Assembly (NCBI RefSeq): GCF_949987535.1
Contig: NC_080072.1
Span: 58,132,460-58,196,459, forward strand
From: Balaenoptera acutorostrata
Taxonomy: Eukaryota; Chordata; Mammalia; Artiodactyla; Balaenopteridae
Length of the DNA stretch: 64,000 nt
Direction: 5' to 3'
Part shown: in pieces, positions 36,945 through 48,650 of the stretch
Layout of the letters: every line of letters starts with the position of its first letter
Position numbering within the stretch: the first letter of the stretch is position 1
Notes under the pieces: model-generated
What the model was told of the DNA's origin: nothing
Database searches by the model: none
What the model saw: only the letters and a program-made list of their open reading frames with translations
Position numbers and translations under genes: made by a program

Positions 36945-37116
36945 GAGGAACTCATGAGATTTGGGGGGATAGGAGGTGGGTCAAATGGGTGAAGGTGGTC
37001 ATACAGTACAAACTTTCAGTTATAAGATAAGATCTGGAGATGAAATGTACCCCATGGTGACTATAATTAAAAATGCTGTATTGTATATTTGAAAGTTGCT
37101 AAGAAAGTAGATCTTA
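36945..37116 (+). mobile_element. Old L1 3' UTR, left part
   Basis: 'gactataattaaaaatgctg' and 'tatttgaaagttgctaagaa' are typical of an old L1 3' end. It resumes at 39,126 after the young L1 inserted at 'aaaagttctctt'. Confidence 0.7.
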
Positions 37117-39125
37117 AAAGTTCTCTTGCATTCCTATACACTAATGATGAAAAATCTGAAAGTGAAATTAAGAAAACACTCCCATTTACCATTACAACAA
37201 AAAGAATAAAATATCTAGGAATAAACCTACCTAAGGAGACAAAAGACCTGTATGCAGAAAATTATAAGACACTGATGAAAGAAATTAAAGATGATACAAA
37301 TAGATGGAGAGATATACCATGTTCTTGGATTGGAAGAATCAACATTGTGAAAATGACTCTACTACCCAAAGCAATCTACAGATTCAATGCAATCCCTATC
37401 AAACTACCACTGGCATTTTTCACAGAACTAGAATAAAAAATTTCACAATTTGTATGGAAACATAAAAGACCCCGAATAGCCAAAGCAATCTTGAGAACGA
37501 AAAATGGAGCTGGAGGAATTAGGCTCCCTGACTTCAGACTATACTACAAAGCTACAGTAATCAAGACAGTATGGTACTGGCACAAAAACAGAAATAGAGA
37601 TCAACGGAACAGGATAGAAAGCCCACAGATAAACCCACGCACATATGGTCACCTTATCTTTGATAAAGGAGGCAAGCATATACAGTGGAGAAAAGACAGC
37701 CTCTTCAATAAGTGGTGCTGGGAAAACTGGACAGGTACATGTAAAAGTATGAAATTAAAACACTCCCTAACACCATACACAAAAATAAACTCAAAATGGA
37801 TTAAAGACCTAAATGTAAGGCCAGACACTATCAAACTCTTAGAGGAAAACATAGGCAGAACACTCTATGACATAAATCACAGCAAGATCCTTTTGACCCA
37901 CCTCCTAGAGAAATGGAAATAAAAACAAAAATAAACAAATGGGACCTAATGAAACTTAAAAGCTTTTGCACAGCAAAGGAAACCATAAACAAGACCAAAA
38001 GACAACCCTCAGAATGGGAGAAAATATTTGCAAATGAAGCAACTGACAAAGGATTAACCTCCAAAATTTACAAGCAGCTCATGCAGCTCAATAACAAAAA
38101 AACAAACAACCCAATCCAAAAATGGGCAGAAGACCTAAATAGACCTAATAGACCTAAATATCTTCTTCTCCAAAGAAGATATACAGATTGCCAACAAACA
38201 CATGAAAGAATGCTCAACATCATTAATCATTAGAGAAATGCAAATCAAAACTACAATGAGATATCATCTCACACCAGTCAGAATGGCCATCATCAAAAAA
38301 TCTAGAAACAATAAATGCTGGAGAGGGTGTGGAGAAAAGGGAACACTCTTGCACTGTTGGTGGGAATGTAAATTGATACAGCCACTATGGAGAACAGTAT
38401 GGAGGTTCCTTAAAAAACTAAAAATAGAACTACCATACGACCCAGCAATCCCACTACTGGGCATATACCCTGAGAAAACCCTAATTCAAAAAGAGTCATG
38501 TACCAAAATGTTCATTGCAGCTCTATTTACAATAGCCAGGACATGGAAACAACCTAAGTGTCCATCATCGGATGAATGGATAAAGAAGATGTGGCACATA
38601 TATACAATGGAATATTACTCAGCCATAAAATGAAACGAAATGGAGGTATTTGTAGTGAGGTGTATGGACCTAGAGTCTGTCATACAGAGTGAACTAAGTC
38701 AGAAAGAGAAAAACAAATACAGTATGCTAACACATATATATGGAATCTAAGGGAAAAAGAAAGTCATGAAGAACCTAGTGGCAAGACAGGAATAAAGACA
38801 CAGACCTACTAGAGAATGGACTTGAGGATATGGGGAGGGGGAAGGGTAAGCTGTGACAAAGTGAGAGAGTGGCATGGACATATATACACTACCAAATGTA
38901 AAATAGATAGCTAGTGGGAAGCAGCCGCATAGCACAGGGAGATCAGCTCGGTGCTTTGTGACCACCTAGAGGGGTGGGATAGGGAGGGTGGGAGGGAGGG
39001 AGATGCAAGAGGGAAGAGATATGGGAACATATGTATATGTATAACTGATTCACTTTGTTATAAAGCAGAAACTAACAAACCATTGTAAAGCAATTATACT
39101 CCAATAAAGATGTTAAAAAAAAAAA
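37117..39125 (+). mobile_element. Young L1, 5'-truncated, about 2 kb
   Basis: Covers the last 530-odd codons of ORF2, the 3' UTR and poly(A), nearly identical to 3636-5626. ORF2 is broken: GAA-TAA at 37,434-37,436 where the intact copy has CAA, a one-base loss near 37,890, a small duplicated insert of 'agacctaa' units near 38,140, and a TGA at about 38,631. The flanks 'aaaagttctctt' and 'aaaagttttctt' look like a TSD. Inserted in an older L1 3' UTR. Confidence 0.93.
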
Positions 39126-39295
39126 AGTTTTCTTCATAAGAAACAAAATTTGCAACTATGTGTGGTGATGGATGCTAACTAAACTTATTGTGGTAAGTAA
39201 TCATTTTGTAATATATACATATATCAAATCATTATGTTGTACACCTAAAAATAATACACTGTTATATATCAATTGTACTTCAGTTAAAAAAAAAT
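39126..39295 (+). mobile_element. Old L1 3' UTR, right part with tail
   Basis: 'tgtggtgatggatgctaact', 'tcattatgttgtacacctaa' and 'tcaattgtacttcagttaaa' complete the 3' end begun at 36,945. Confidence 0.75.
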
Positions 39296-39844
39296 AAGAA
39301 AACAAAGCCAATTTAATCCATAATGTAGCTAAAATGTAATACACTGGCAATAGAAAATATTCTTAAAAACCAAAACGAAACAAAATAGAAATCCAAGTTA
39401 AAATTTGCTCTTTAAGAAACCAGCAGAACCTCAGAGGACTGCTCATTATACATACTTCTCCCACCTGAAGTAGAAAGAGAAAATGAACTGCAATAAATGA
39501 ATTTTCATTCCACCCAGAGGCTGGAAGCTGAAAGCAACATAATCTGAGTCTGAGAGCAGTCTTGTTCTCACTTGTTTATTTACTGAGAATTCAGGGAAGG
39601 GAGACTTTGTAAAGACAGTAAAAGATTTTTTTTTCTGGACAGCCTCCTATAGAAAAGCCAATGCTCTCTAAAAGAGCCTACTAGTAGAATGTTAATATGA
39701 CATCGAGCTACTAACAAATATAGCCCAGGAAGAGTCAGTTTTATAGTCCCTACCAGAGTGCTATCCTAAACTCACCCTCTTCCCCTTTGGAAAGTCACTA
39801 TTGACATAGATGAATAAGTAGATTCACAGAGAGAAAATAAAATG
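39296..39844. other. No feature recognised
   Basis: AT-rich unique-looking sequence with no coding or repeat signal that I can name. Confidence 0.4.
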
Positions 39845-39976
39845 TTTCATAATAACAATGTGAATACCAATAATTACCATTCACCACGCTAAAGGTTCAC
39901 CACGCTAAAGGCTTTAGATGTATTATCTCATTTAATCCTCTCAACAACTCGAATCATCTACTATTTTAAAAATACG
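39845..39976 (+). repeat. MIR fragment with a short tandem duplication
   Basis: 'ttatctcatttaatcctctc' is MIR core. Just before it 'ttcaccacgctaaagg' occurs twice in tandem. The fragment is cut by the next SINE. Confidence 0.6.
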
Positions 39977-40305
39977 GGGCTTCCCTGGTGGCGCAGTGGT
40001 TGAGACTCTGCCTGCTAATGCAGGGAACACGGGTTCGAGCCCTGGTCTGGGAAGATCCCACATGCCACGGAGGAACTAGGCCCGTGAGCCACAACTACTG
40101 AGCCTGCGCGTCTGGAGCCTGTACTCCGCAACGAGAGAGGCCGTGACAGTGAGAGGCCCGCGCACCGCGATGAAGAGTGGCCCCCGCTTGCCACAACTAG
40201 AGAAAGCCCTCGCACAGAAACGAAGACCCAACACAACCAAAAATAAATTAATTAATTAATTAATTTAAAATAAATAAATAAATAAATAAATAAAAATAAA
40301 AAAAA
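39977..40305 (+). mobile_element. CHR-type SINE, complete
   Basis: Head 'ggggcttccctggtggcgca', body close to consensus, long 'ttaattaattaa' and 'ataaataaataa' tail. A short TSD 'aaaaatac' lies on each side (ends near 39,974 and 40,314). Confidence 0.92.
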
Positions 40306-40377
40306 TAAAAATACTATGTGCCAGGCACTCTTGTAAGTGCTGGGGATACAACAGTGAACAAACTAGACAAACTAGTT

Positions 40378-40426
40378 TAGGCAGGCGGATTCTTAACCAC
40401 CGCACCACCAGAGAAGTCCCTGTTTG
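40378..40426 (-). repeat. SINE head remnant
   Basis: 'ggcaggcggattcttaacca' and 'caccagagaagtccctg' are the reverse of a CHR-type SINE head only. Confidence 0.7.
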
Positions 40427-40686
40427 TTTGTTTTGGCAATGCCTTAAACTATAAATGACCACTCTTAGCTTTCAGGAATTACGTAAACAGGCTTGGGCTA
40501 GATTTAGCCTGCTGGCCGTAGTTTTCCAACCCTTGCAAAGGAAGGAGATATGGAGATATGGAAATATGGGGGTTAGAGGAACAAATTTAAAACTACCATG
40601 AGGAAGAAACAAGCCCAGTCCAGAATTTAGAAGATTCTATAGGACAAATGAACTAGTTTATTCAGCCATTAAAAATGGTGAGGGGA

Positions 40687-40776
40687 CCTTTCCCCTTTGG
40701 TAACCATAAATTTGTTTTCTATGTCTGTGAGTCTGCTTCTGTTTTGTAAATAAATTCATTTGTTATCATTAAAAAA
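40687..40776 (-). mobile_element. 90-base antisense L1 snippet with poly(A) and perfect 16-bp TSD
   Basis: 'tggtaaccataaatttgttt' and 'tctgtgagtctgcttctgtt' are L1 3' UTR in reverse (compare 48,095-48,130). A run of A follows on the plus strand. The 16-base direct repeat 'aaaaatggtgagggga' flanks it at 40,671-40,686 and 40,777-40,792, so this is a whole insertion event. Confidence 0.88.
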
Positions 40777-40904
40777 AAAAATGGTGAGGGGAAATTATAG
40801 ATTTAAGATTTAAGAAAAATGAAGAGATATATGACCCAAATGCAATGTGTAGGTCCTTATTTGGATCCTGATTTAAACAAATCAGTTGGAAAAAGACCAT
40901 ATAT

Positions 40905-40980
40905 CTATATCTATATCTATAGATGATATGGAGAGGGAGAGAGACAGAGACAGAGACAGAGACAGAGACAGAGAGAGAAA
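40905..40980. repeat. Compound microsatellite: (TATC)n then (GAGACA)n
   Basis: 'tatctatatctatatctat' followed by repeated 'gagaca' units. Probably polymorphic. Confidence 0.9.
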
Positions 40981-41014
40981 TTTCAACAGGCACAGGGTAT
41001 TATTTTCTGAAAGT

Positions 41015-41195
41015 GTTTGTGTAAGATTGGTATTATTTATTCTTTAAATGTTTAATAGAATTCACTAGTGTAGCCATGTAGGCCTAGAGCTCTTCTCATG
41101 AGTAGGTTTTAAAGTACAAATTTAGTATGCTCAATAAATATTTCTTTTTTGTGTCAGTGTTTTAAGTTGCATTTTAAAAGAAATTTGTCTCTCCA
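41015..41195 (-). mobile_element. Old L1 ORF2 fragment (RT region)
   Basis: 'ttctttaaatgtttaataga' and 'gaattcactagtgtagccat' correspond to the start of the RT domain in reverse, as at 36,170. Confidence 0.7.
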
Positions 41196-41851
41196 GTTTT
41201 GGAGGCAGCAGGCTGCCTTGTGACTTCAATTCTTTGATGGATCTAAGAAGAGTTGTTTTCAGTTTTTTCAGCTTTTTACCTTGTTGTGAGGACAGGAGTG
41301 ATGACTTCGAAGACCCGACATGCTGGATTGGAAACCAGGAGGGAAAGATCTAAAAGAGAGGAAAAATTGATGCAGGAAAGAGAGAAGAGAAAGAAGAGAA
41401 TGCCTGGAGTGCTGTGTTTTGAGCAGGAGAGAGGGGCTGGGACGGACTGTACCAGTGGAGGGCTAGGCTTAGCTAAGAATGTTATGAGTAGTTTATCTGC
41501 ATTCACAGGAGAAGGTAGAGTACATGGGCACACACGCAGGTTGGTGGGTATATGTGGTCATGGAAGGTTCTGGAAGTCCTCTTTAATTTGCTTCTACTTC
41601 ATGAGGAAATAGGAGGCAAGGTCTTCTACTGGGGGACGGGGAGAGGGAGAGAAAGAAAGAGATATGAAGTAGTATCAGAGTTCTGAAAAGAGATAAAAGA
41701 CTATGAAATAACCATTTAGGAAAGTGGGTGGACTGGAGAAAGATGGTTTGATGGCCAGAGAGAATGAGGGCCCACTTGAGAATCTCAGTCAAAAATTTGA
41801 AGTGATGCCCCTAGTCTCAGGAAACAATATTATAAATCCATTATAATAAAA
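41196..41851. other. No feature recognised
   Basis: Purine-rich stretch (about 41,330-41,430 and 41,635-41,700) on the plus strand, otherwise unassigned. The plus-strand open frame of 119 codons here has no family resemblance. Confidence 0.4.
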
Positions 41852-41863
41852 ACTGCTAGTATG

Positions 41864-42170
41864 GGGCTTCCCTGGTGGCGCAGTGGTTGAGAATCTGCCT
41901 GCCAATGCAGGGGACATGGGTTCGAGCCCTGGTCTGGGAAGATCCCACATGCCACGGAGCAACTAGGCCCGTGAGCCACAACTACTGAGCCTGCGCATCT
42001 GGAGCCTGTGCTCCACAACAAGAGAGGCCGCGATACTGAGAGGCCCGCGCATCGCGATGAAGAGTGGCCCCCGCTTGCCACAACTACAGAAAGCCCTTGC
42101 ACAGAAACGAAGACCCAACACAGCCAAAAATTAATTAATTAATTAATTAATTAATTAATTTTAAAAAAAT
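41864..42170 (+). mobile_element. CHR-type SINE, complete, with TSD
   Basis: Near-consensus body with a (TTAA)n tail. A 12-base TSD 'actgctagtatg' lies at 41,852-41,863 and 42,171-42,182. Confidence 0.94.
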
Positions 42171-42182
42171 ACTGCTAGTATG

Positions 42183-42950
42183 TCTCAATGTCCATTTTCC
42201 TTCTTTTGATAACAGAAGCACAGAATTACATCTGGGTACATGGCTCCCCATAATAAAGGCATTTCCTAGCTTCCCTTGAAGGCAGGCGTAGCCATGTAAC
42301 TAGGTAACTAAATTCTGGAAAACAGAATATAACAGAAGTGGTTTGTACAAGTTCTGGAAAGAATCATTAAAGGGAGGGTTTATCACCTAAGCGTAAGGAT
42401 TGGGGAAGATAAGGATGTTTGAAAGAGAGAAGAGAAATTATGAGAAAGTTACCTAGGAAAGTGGAAGGGTGAATGCACTAGGGAACTATGTTATGATTGT
42501 TACAGAGCTTTAGGGAGTTCTCTTGTAGGTTAGTGGCTATGACATCTTATCTTATACATGAAAATGCCAACCCTTAGAGAGACTGAGACTTACTCCCCAA
42601 ATCTCACAGTGATTAGCTGGTGGTGACTCTAAACATCAGTCCACTATACTTCCTGGGCACATCTCCCTGTTTTTGACGTAGACACTTGAAGCTGTTGCCT
42701 GTCTGGAAAGCAGACCGCGTGTCCACTCATCAGTAAGGAAGAAGACGTGATCCCTGAATGAGGAGCCTCACAGCAAAGCTGCAGCCACTACTGCAGGCCA
42801 GGCCAATGCTGTGATGCAATTAGCAACTATCCTAGAGCACCTGCTGTATGCTTGGTAAAGTGCTTGGAACTAGATATACAAAACGGAAAGGAAGGCAACT
42901 AATACTCCTGTGTAGGTTTCTTGTGTGCCTGTCGTGTGCTAGAGCATAAA
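42183..42950. other. No feature recognised
   Basis: Unique-looking sequence; no coding block or repeat that I can name. Confidence 0.35.
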
Positions 42951-42954
42951 CATG

Positions 42955-43035
42955 CATTAGAAATTATTTTTTGAGCATCTACTATGTACTAAGCCAGACA
43001 CTGTACTAGGTTTTGAGGGATACAATAGTGAACGC
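42955..43035 (+). repeat. Ancient repeat fragment (MIR/L2 era)
   Basis: 'ttgagcatctactatgtact' and 'gggatacaatagtgaac' are the common 'gagcacctactatgtgcc ... ggatacagcagtgaac' motif. Confidence 0.55.
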
Positions 43036-43299
43036 TTCTGGAAACTCATTCTGCTGGATCCTATCCCCCACCTCTGTTTTGATTCACTAAATGGTCCTTT
43101 CTCTCCTGGGATTGTGAGTCCTGTGCAAAGTGAGGAAAAGAAGGAAGAAAGTCATTTTTTCCAGTGCTGTACTCTGATAGATGAATAGCCCTTGTCCTGG
43201 TTCCTGTCTAGTTTCCAAGCCTGGTTCTCCAGCCTTCCTGTTGATTTTGAAAGTTCCAAGATTATTTCAATAAATCTCCTATTTTTTCTTTAAATATTT

Positions 43300-43800
43300 T
43301 AAAATTTTTGAAATTATTTTAAATTAATATAGAGTGACAAGAACAGTTCAAATAACTCCATACCCTTTACCTGGATTCATTAATTGCTAATATTTTACCA
43401 TATTTACTTTACTGAACTCTGTGTGTTTTACATATATGTTATATACATGATATATAATTTTTCCTGGGCCATTTCAGAGTTGCAGACATCATGCTTCTTT
43501 ACCTCCAAATCCTACATTATTTACTTCCTGAGAACAAGCATCTTTTCTTATATTACCACAATATAATGATCAAATTCAGAAAATATAGGAATAAGTAATG
43601 CTATTTTATAATATACAATCCATTTTTCAGGTTATACTAGCTGTCCCAATAATATCATTTCTGTCAATTTCCCTCTCTGACCTAGGATCCAACCCCAGAT
43701 TACACATTGCATTTGGTTGTCATGTATTGATACTTTTTTCTCAAATTAGCCAGAGCTTATCTCTGTTGCATATAACTAAAGAATCTTAATGATACAGCTT
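43300..43800 (-). repeat. Ancient L1 3' UTR-like repeat
   Basis: 'ttgcagacatcatgcttctt', 'agaacaagcatcttttctta' and 'ttgcatttggttgtcatgta' follow the order of a known old mammalian L1 3' region in reverse. Recognised from memory, hence the low confidence. Confidence 0.45.
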
Positions 43801-43864
43801 CTTTCTGTTTACAACCAAAGAACCTCTATGATATAGTAAATTTTATCATTTAATGTTAATCAAC

Positions 43865-44080
43865 TCTTCCAGGTAGGTATTAAAATCCCTGTTTTACAGA
43901 AATAGATATGTAAATCAACTATAGTTCAATTTTTTAAAAATCTCTGTTTTTCAGATTAGTAGTATGAGGCTCAGAGAAGTTAAGAAACTTGCCCATGATG
44001 ACACAGAAAGTTCTAGAGCCAGGATTTAGATCCAAATCTTTTCTTACTCCCAAGCCCCTGCTTATTCCATTGCAGGCCTG
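43865..44080 (+). repeat. MIR SINE, with inserted AT-rich segment
   Basis: 'aaaatccctgttttacagaa' and, 75 bases on, 'tctctgtttttcagattag' are two versions of the same core step. 'gaggctcagagaagttaaga' and 'agagccaggatttagatcca' complete it. The segment between is 'gtaaatcaactatagttcaa', an L1-tail-like insertion. Confidence 0.65.
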
Positions 44081-44084
44081 GCAA

Positions 44085-45265
44085 ATATTAATAAACTACA
44101 ACCCCTGCACAGTCTTACAGGCTAGTGTGGGAGAGATAGATAAATAATTAGAATAGATGGCAGTAAATTCCAACCACAGAAGTATATACAAGGTGTAGAT
44201 GGAATAGTCAGTGAATTTATTTCAAGTATGACAAGAGATATGGTCAGGGCTTCAACAGCAATAGCAGAAAATAAAATAAGTTTTCTTTCTTGATGCCAAC
44301 TGGGTATTTATAGACAGTCTGTCTACTGTCCAAAGCATGATTAATATCAGTGCTGACTGGCCAACGTCCAACATACATTCAGGAAGTGCTATGTTTAGTT
44401 GGCTAACATTGTTAACTTTGACATCTGCTCATGGAACATTACCTCTTAAATATTAGGGACCCAAGTAGTTCCTACATCATTTCAATTCTTAGCTGGCCAT
44501 TTTGATGAGTGTTGACATTATCCGGTTCTGACATTTAGCTGCAACATATTGCAATGATCCTAATCTGTAAGCTTGCTTAAAATCTGCCCTGTTTAGTTTG
44601 ATAGTTTTAAAATATTGACATTATAAAAGGAGTTACGAAGGTAAAAGGGTCTGATCTCTTCAAGAAATCTAGAGCCCTTTCTCTTCTCTTTTTGGAAAAA
44701 AGTCAAATGTAAGCATTAGGCAAGAGGAAAACCAGAGCTACAAAATCAGAGCAAATAGCATCTCTCATTTCGTGGCTTCAGTTCCGAATCTGGTGACAAA
44801 GAGAAAATATGCAAAGGTCAGGAGCTCAGATGGCATTCAGGGAGCTGAGGCTTGGGACAATTATGAGTATTCTCAGAGTAACAGGAAGGTGCTAGCAAAT
44901 CAGTGGACCCCTGTGATCAGTCAGGGGGCAGAGCATTTGCTGGGGATCCCAAGAGGGACCTGGGCAGTCTGTGCAGGAGAAGAACTGGAGAAGCATGCAG
45001 TGATAATATATGTTATTGATAAGAGTATTTAATTTGTATTTAGCAGAGAGATTTCCTTTTAATACTTAACTTTCATGTTAAGTTGTTCATAAGTAACTTG
45101 CATAAGTAGGTGCTCAAGTAACATTGGATTGGATTAAGCTAAAAGTGGGTCAGACTATTCTACACAGAAAGATTTATGTTATTGGGGCTCTTGGGATGAT
45201 GCATCCTCAGCCTAAGCTATCCCAAACAAGGATGCCTTGTGACCTTCCACCAGCAGCCTAAAGCC
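44085..45265. other. No confident feature
   Basis: A possible old repeat piece lies at 44,095-44,240 ('cttacaggctagtgtgggag'). The rest is unassigned. The 86-codon frame at 44,772-45,032 has no recognisable domain. Confidence 0.35.
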
Positions 45266-45269
45266 TTGG

Positions 45270-45385
45270 TGTAGGGGTTGACTGATTTAATAAACATCTA
45301 CTGAACAGTTATTGTGGATCAGACCTTGTCTTAGGTGCTGGGGACACAAACAAAGACATCTTTGTCCCTACCTTCAAGGAGCTCA
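45270..45385 (+). repeat. Ancient repeat fragment (MIR/L2 era)
   Basis: 'aataaacatctactgaacag', 'cttaggtgctggggacacaa' and 'ccttcaaggagctcattgac' give the full motif order of this old family. Confidence 0.6.
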
Positions 45386-45508
45386 TTGACGAGGGAGCCC
45401 ACAATGATGACTGCCAGCTGTCCATTCTGTCACTCCTCCTCTCAGTTCATCTGTGGAAGTTCCAAAATCTGAGAGCACAGAACATAAGCATCAGAATAAA
45501 CCACTGAG

Positions 45509-45712
45509 GGACTTCCCTGGCGGTCCAGTGGTTAAGACTTCGCCTCCCAGTGCAGGGGATGCGGGTTCGATCCCTGGTCAGGGAGCTAAGATCCCACATG
45601 CCTTGCCGCCAAAAAACCGAATCATAAACCAGAAGCAATATTGTAACAAATTCAATAAAGACTTTAAAAATGGTCCACATCAAAAAAATCTTTAAAAAAA
45701 AAAAAAAAAAAA
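45509..45712 (+). mobile_element. CHR-type SINE, short older form, with TSD
   Basis: Head 'ggacttccctggcggtccag' with 'ggttcgatccctggtcaggg', the subfamily shared with ruminants, then an A-rich tail. A perfect 16-base TSD 'agaataaaccactgag' lies at 45,493-45,508 and 45,713-45,728. Confidence 0.94.
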
Positions 45713-45982
45713 AGAATAAACCACTGAGATCATTTTCTTCATCCCCCTGCTTTTGGCAGGATCACTCCAAATTCAACCTAAACAATAAAGAGGCATATAT
45801 TCCTTTTTAAAGCTCTCCTACGGTAACAATGAATTTACTGTGTGATCTAGTCTAGGGTCTCACAACGTACTGTGTGGAATTCCTTCCACGGAATAATGAT
45901 ATTGATGCAATGATAACAGCAATCACTATTTATTGTGCATGTGGTATGTACCTGTTCCGGTGCAAGATACTCTATGCATTTT

Positions 45983-46516
45983 TAAAATGCATATTAATTG
46001 TATTTATTTTTGAAGCTATAAGAAAATATATGATATATAATTTATGACTAAATATCCAAGACTTTTGAATAAAATGTTTACAAATATGCCATATTTTACT
46101 TTTCAAAAAATACATTTTATTTATTTATTTATTTATTTATTTATTCATTTTTGGCTGTGTTGGGTCTTCGGTTCGTGCGAGGGCTCTCTCCAGTTGCAGC
46201 AAGCGGGGGCCACTCTTCATCGCGGTGCGGGGACCGCTCTTCATCGCGGTGCGCGGGCCTTTCTCTATCGCGGCCCCTCCCGTCGCGGGGCACAGGCTCC
46301 AGACGCGCAGGCTCAGCAATTGTGGCTCATGGGCCCAGACGCTCCGCGGCATGTGGGATCTTCCCAGACCAGGGCTCGAACCCGTGTCCCCTGCATTAGC
46401 AGGCAGACTCTCAACCACTGCGCCACCAGGGAAGCCCAAAAAATACATTTTAGATAATTTGATTAATGACATTTCTGACTTATTTGAAACTTACAAAATG
46501 GTGTTGAATATATCAC
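45983..46516. mobile_element. 534-base insertion of unknown type with 16-bp TSD
   Basis: The direct repeat 'atactctatgcatttt' lies at 45,967-45,982 and 46,517-46,532 and splits a MIR. About 216 bases of the insert are AT-rich sequence that I do not recognise; the rest is a SINE nested within it. On the minus strand the TSD begins AAAA, as for L1 endonuclease cleavage, but no poly(A) is visible at that end. Confidence 0.75.
46120..46437 (-). mobile_element. CHR-type SINE, complete, with TSD
   Basis: Reverse copy with TTTA-repeat tail at the left and head 'caccagggaagccc' at the right. It contains an internal duplication of 'cactcttcatcgcggtgcg' as 'gctcttcatcgcggtgcg'. A 15-base TSD 'aaaaaatacatttta' lies at 46,105-46,119 and 46,438-46,452. 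Confidence 0.93.
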
Positions 46517-47109
46517 ATACTCTATGCATTTTACCTCAGTTCAAACTCATAACAATTCTGTGAGGTAAGAACATTGTTCCTAATTTATATTTGAGAAAAC
46601 TGAGGATCAAGAAGTTAAGTGGCTTGCCCAAGGTCACATATCGAATAGGTGGCAGAACTGGCTTTCAATCTCAGGGTAGTCCGACTCCAGAATGCACTAA
46701 ACCACAGTATTCTTCCTCCTTATCTGTGGTAGATGTACTACCCAGCTGATCTCCCCAATGTACTCCCTGACCACCGTATTAAAAGCATGTGAACTGGAGC
46801 TCTGAAGGTGGATGCCAGGGCTGGGCAGTGTGGGTAGGCATGGCCCAGGAAGGAGGGAGGCTAACTTCAGATCCAAGAGACTTGAATGTGATACACACGT
46901 ATTATCCCCATCACAGCCCCATTATACCTACAGGGCTGTAAGCTGATTTCTGTGACACTGAGATAACTCAGGCCTTTTCTAGAATTTCCCTATCTAAATT
47001 GTTTGAGGGTGTCCCTGAGCTCAAGTGTTACTTCAACAATAGTAAACATTCACTGGAGGGCCCCCTGTGGGCCAGCTCCAAAACTGGCAACAGAAACACA
47101 GGCCTTGGT

Positions 47110-47262
47110 TAATTTACACAAAGTGGTTAAGAGCATGGACTACAGAGTCAAACTGACTTCAAATCCTGACACTGCTACTTACTAGCTGTATGATCCTGGG
47201 CAAGTTACTTAACCTCTCGGCACTTCAAATTCCTTAACCATGAAAAAGGAATAATAATAGCT
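47110..47262 (-). repeat. MIR SINE (ancient)
   Basis: 'aagagcatggactacagagt', 'tgctacttactagctgtatg' and 'gggcaagttacttaacctct' are textbook MIR in reverse. Confidence 0.88.
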
Positions 47263-47289
47263 TTCAGTCAGAGCAGAATGATGATGGCA

Positions 47290-47846
47290 TAGATTTAAAA
47301 AAAAAGTTAAACAGCTTCACTGAGTTGACAAATGATAAACAACATATATTTAAAGTATACAATTTGACAAGTTTCAACATAATATGCCTGTGTGTGAATT
47401 TTTTGGAATTTATCAGGCTTGATGTTCTCTGGGCTTCCTGGACCTGTGGTATGGTGTCTGTCATTACTTTTGGAAAATTCTCAGCCATTAATTACTTCAA
47501 TCATTTCTTCTGTTCCTTCCTTTCTTTCTTCTCCTTCTGGTGTTCCACTGCACATATTGTTATACCTTTTGTAATTGTCCCACAGTTCTCGGATATTCCA
47601 TTCCATTTTTTCATTTTTTTTCTCTCTGCTTTTCAGTTTTGGAAGTTTCTGTTGACACATTTTTAAACTTTACTTAGCTGTGTCCAGTCTGCTGATTCGT
47701 CCATCAAAGGCATCTTCATTTCTGCTATATTGTTTGTGATTTCTAAAATTCCCTTTTGATTCTTTCTTAGAGTTCCCATTTCTCTGTTGATATTACCCCT
47801 CTGTTTTACATGCTGTTCACATTGTCATTAGATCCCTTAACATACC
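47290..47846 (-). mobile_element. Ancient L1 5' region, left part
   Basis: 'ttctccttctggtgttccac', 'atctctctgctgatattac'-like text and 'tgctgttcacattgtcatta' follow an old L1 5' region in reverse. Continues at 49,816 beyond a later insertion ('gatagtttcagatttctttc', 'gtggaaagctggatatcatg'). Confidence 0.55.
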
Positions 47847-48297
47847 AATCATAGTTATTTAATTTAATTTTTAATTTTTTTAATTGGCATATAGTTGATG
47901 TATAATGTAAGTTACAGGTGTACAACATAGTGATTCACAATTTTTAAAGGTTATACTCCATTTATAGTTATAACATATTTGCTATATTTCCCATGTTGTA
48001 CAACATATCCTAGTAGCTTATTTTATACCTAATAGTTTGTACCTCTTAATCCCCTTCCCCTATGTTGTCCCTCCCCACTTACCTCTTCCCACTGGTAACC
48101 ACTAGTTTGTTCTCTATATCTGTGAGTCTGCTTTTTTGTTATATTCACTAGTTTGTGGTATTTTTTGATTCTACACATAAGTGATATCATACAGTATTTG
48201 TCTTTCTCTGTCTGACTTATTTTACTTGGTATAATGCCCTCCAAGTCCATCCATGTTCCTGCAAATTTAATTCTTTTTTATGGCTGAGTAATATTCC

Positions 48298-48299
<2 letters not shown>

Positions 48300-48350
<51 letters not shown>

Positions 48351-48351
48351 A
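48300..48351. repeat. (GT)n microsatellite
   Basis: About 25 GT units with one TT interruption, grown at 'attccattgtatat' in the L1 ORF2 end. Confidence 0.95.
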
Positions 48352-48650
48352 TGCCTTGTTAATCCATTCACCTGTTGATGGACACTTAGGTTGCTTCCAT
48401 ATCTTGGCAATTACAAATAATGCTGCTATAAACACTGGGGTGCCTGTATCTTTTCGAATTACTATTTTTGTTTTTGGGGGATATATACTCAGGAGTGGAA
48501 CTGCTGTATCATATAGTTCTATTTTTAGTTTTTTGAGAAACCTCCATACTGTTTTCCACAGTGGCTGCAACAATTTACATTCCCACCAACAGGGCACAAG
48601 GGTTCCCTTTCTCCACATCTTCTCCAACATTTGTTATTTGGGTTCTTTTT

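Larger units (their letters stand above)
45890..46720 (+). repeat. MIR SINE split by a 534-base insertion
   Basis: The 5' part (45,890-45,982: 'aatcactatttattgtgcat', 'gtgcaagatactctatgc') and 3' part (46,517-46,720: 'ataacaattctgtgaggtaa', 'gccaaggtcacat'-like, 'ggtggcagaactggctttca') join into one MIR. The join is marked by a 16-base duplication. Confidence 0.85.

Noticed and set aside
41253..41612. 119-codon plus-strand frame
   Set aside because: No domain or family; a purine-rich tract explains the openness.
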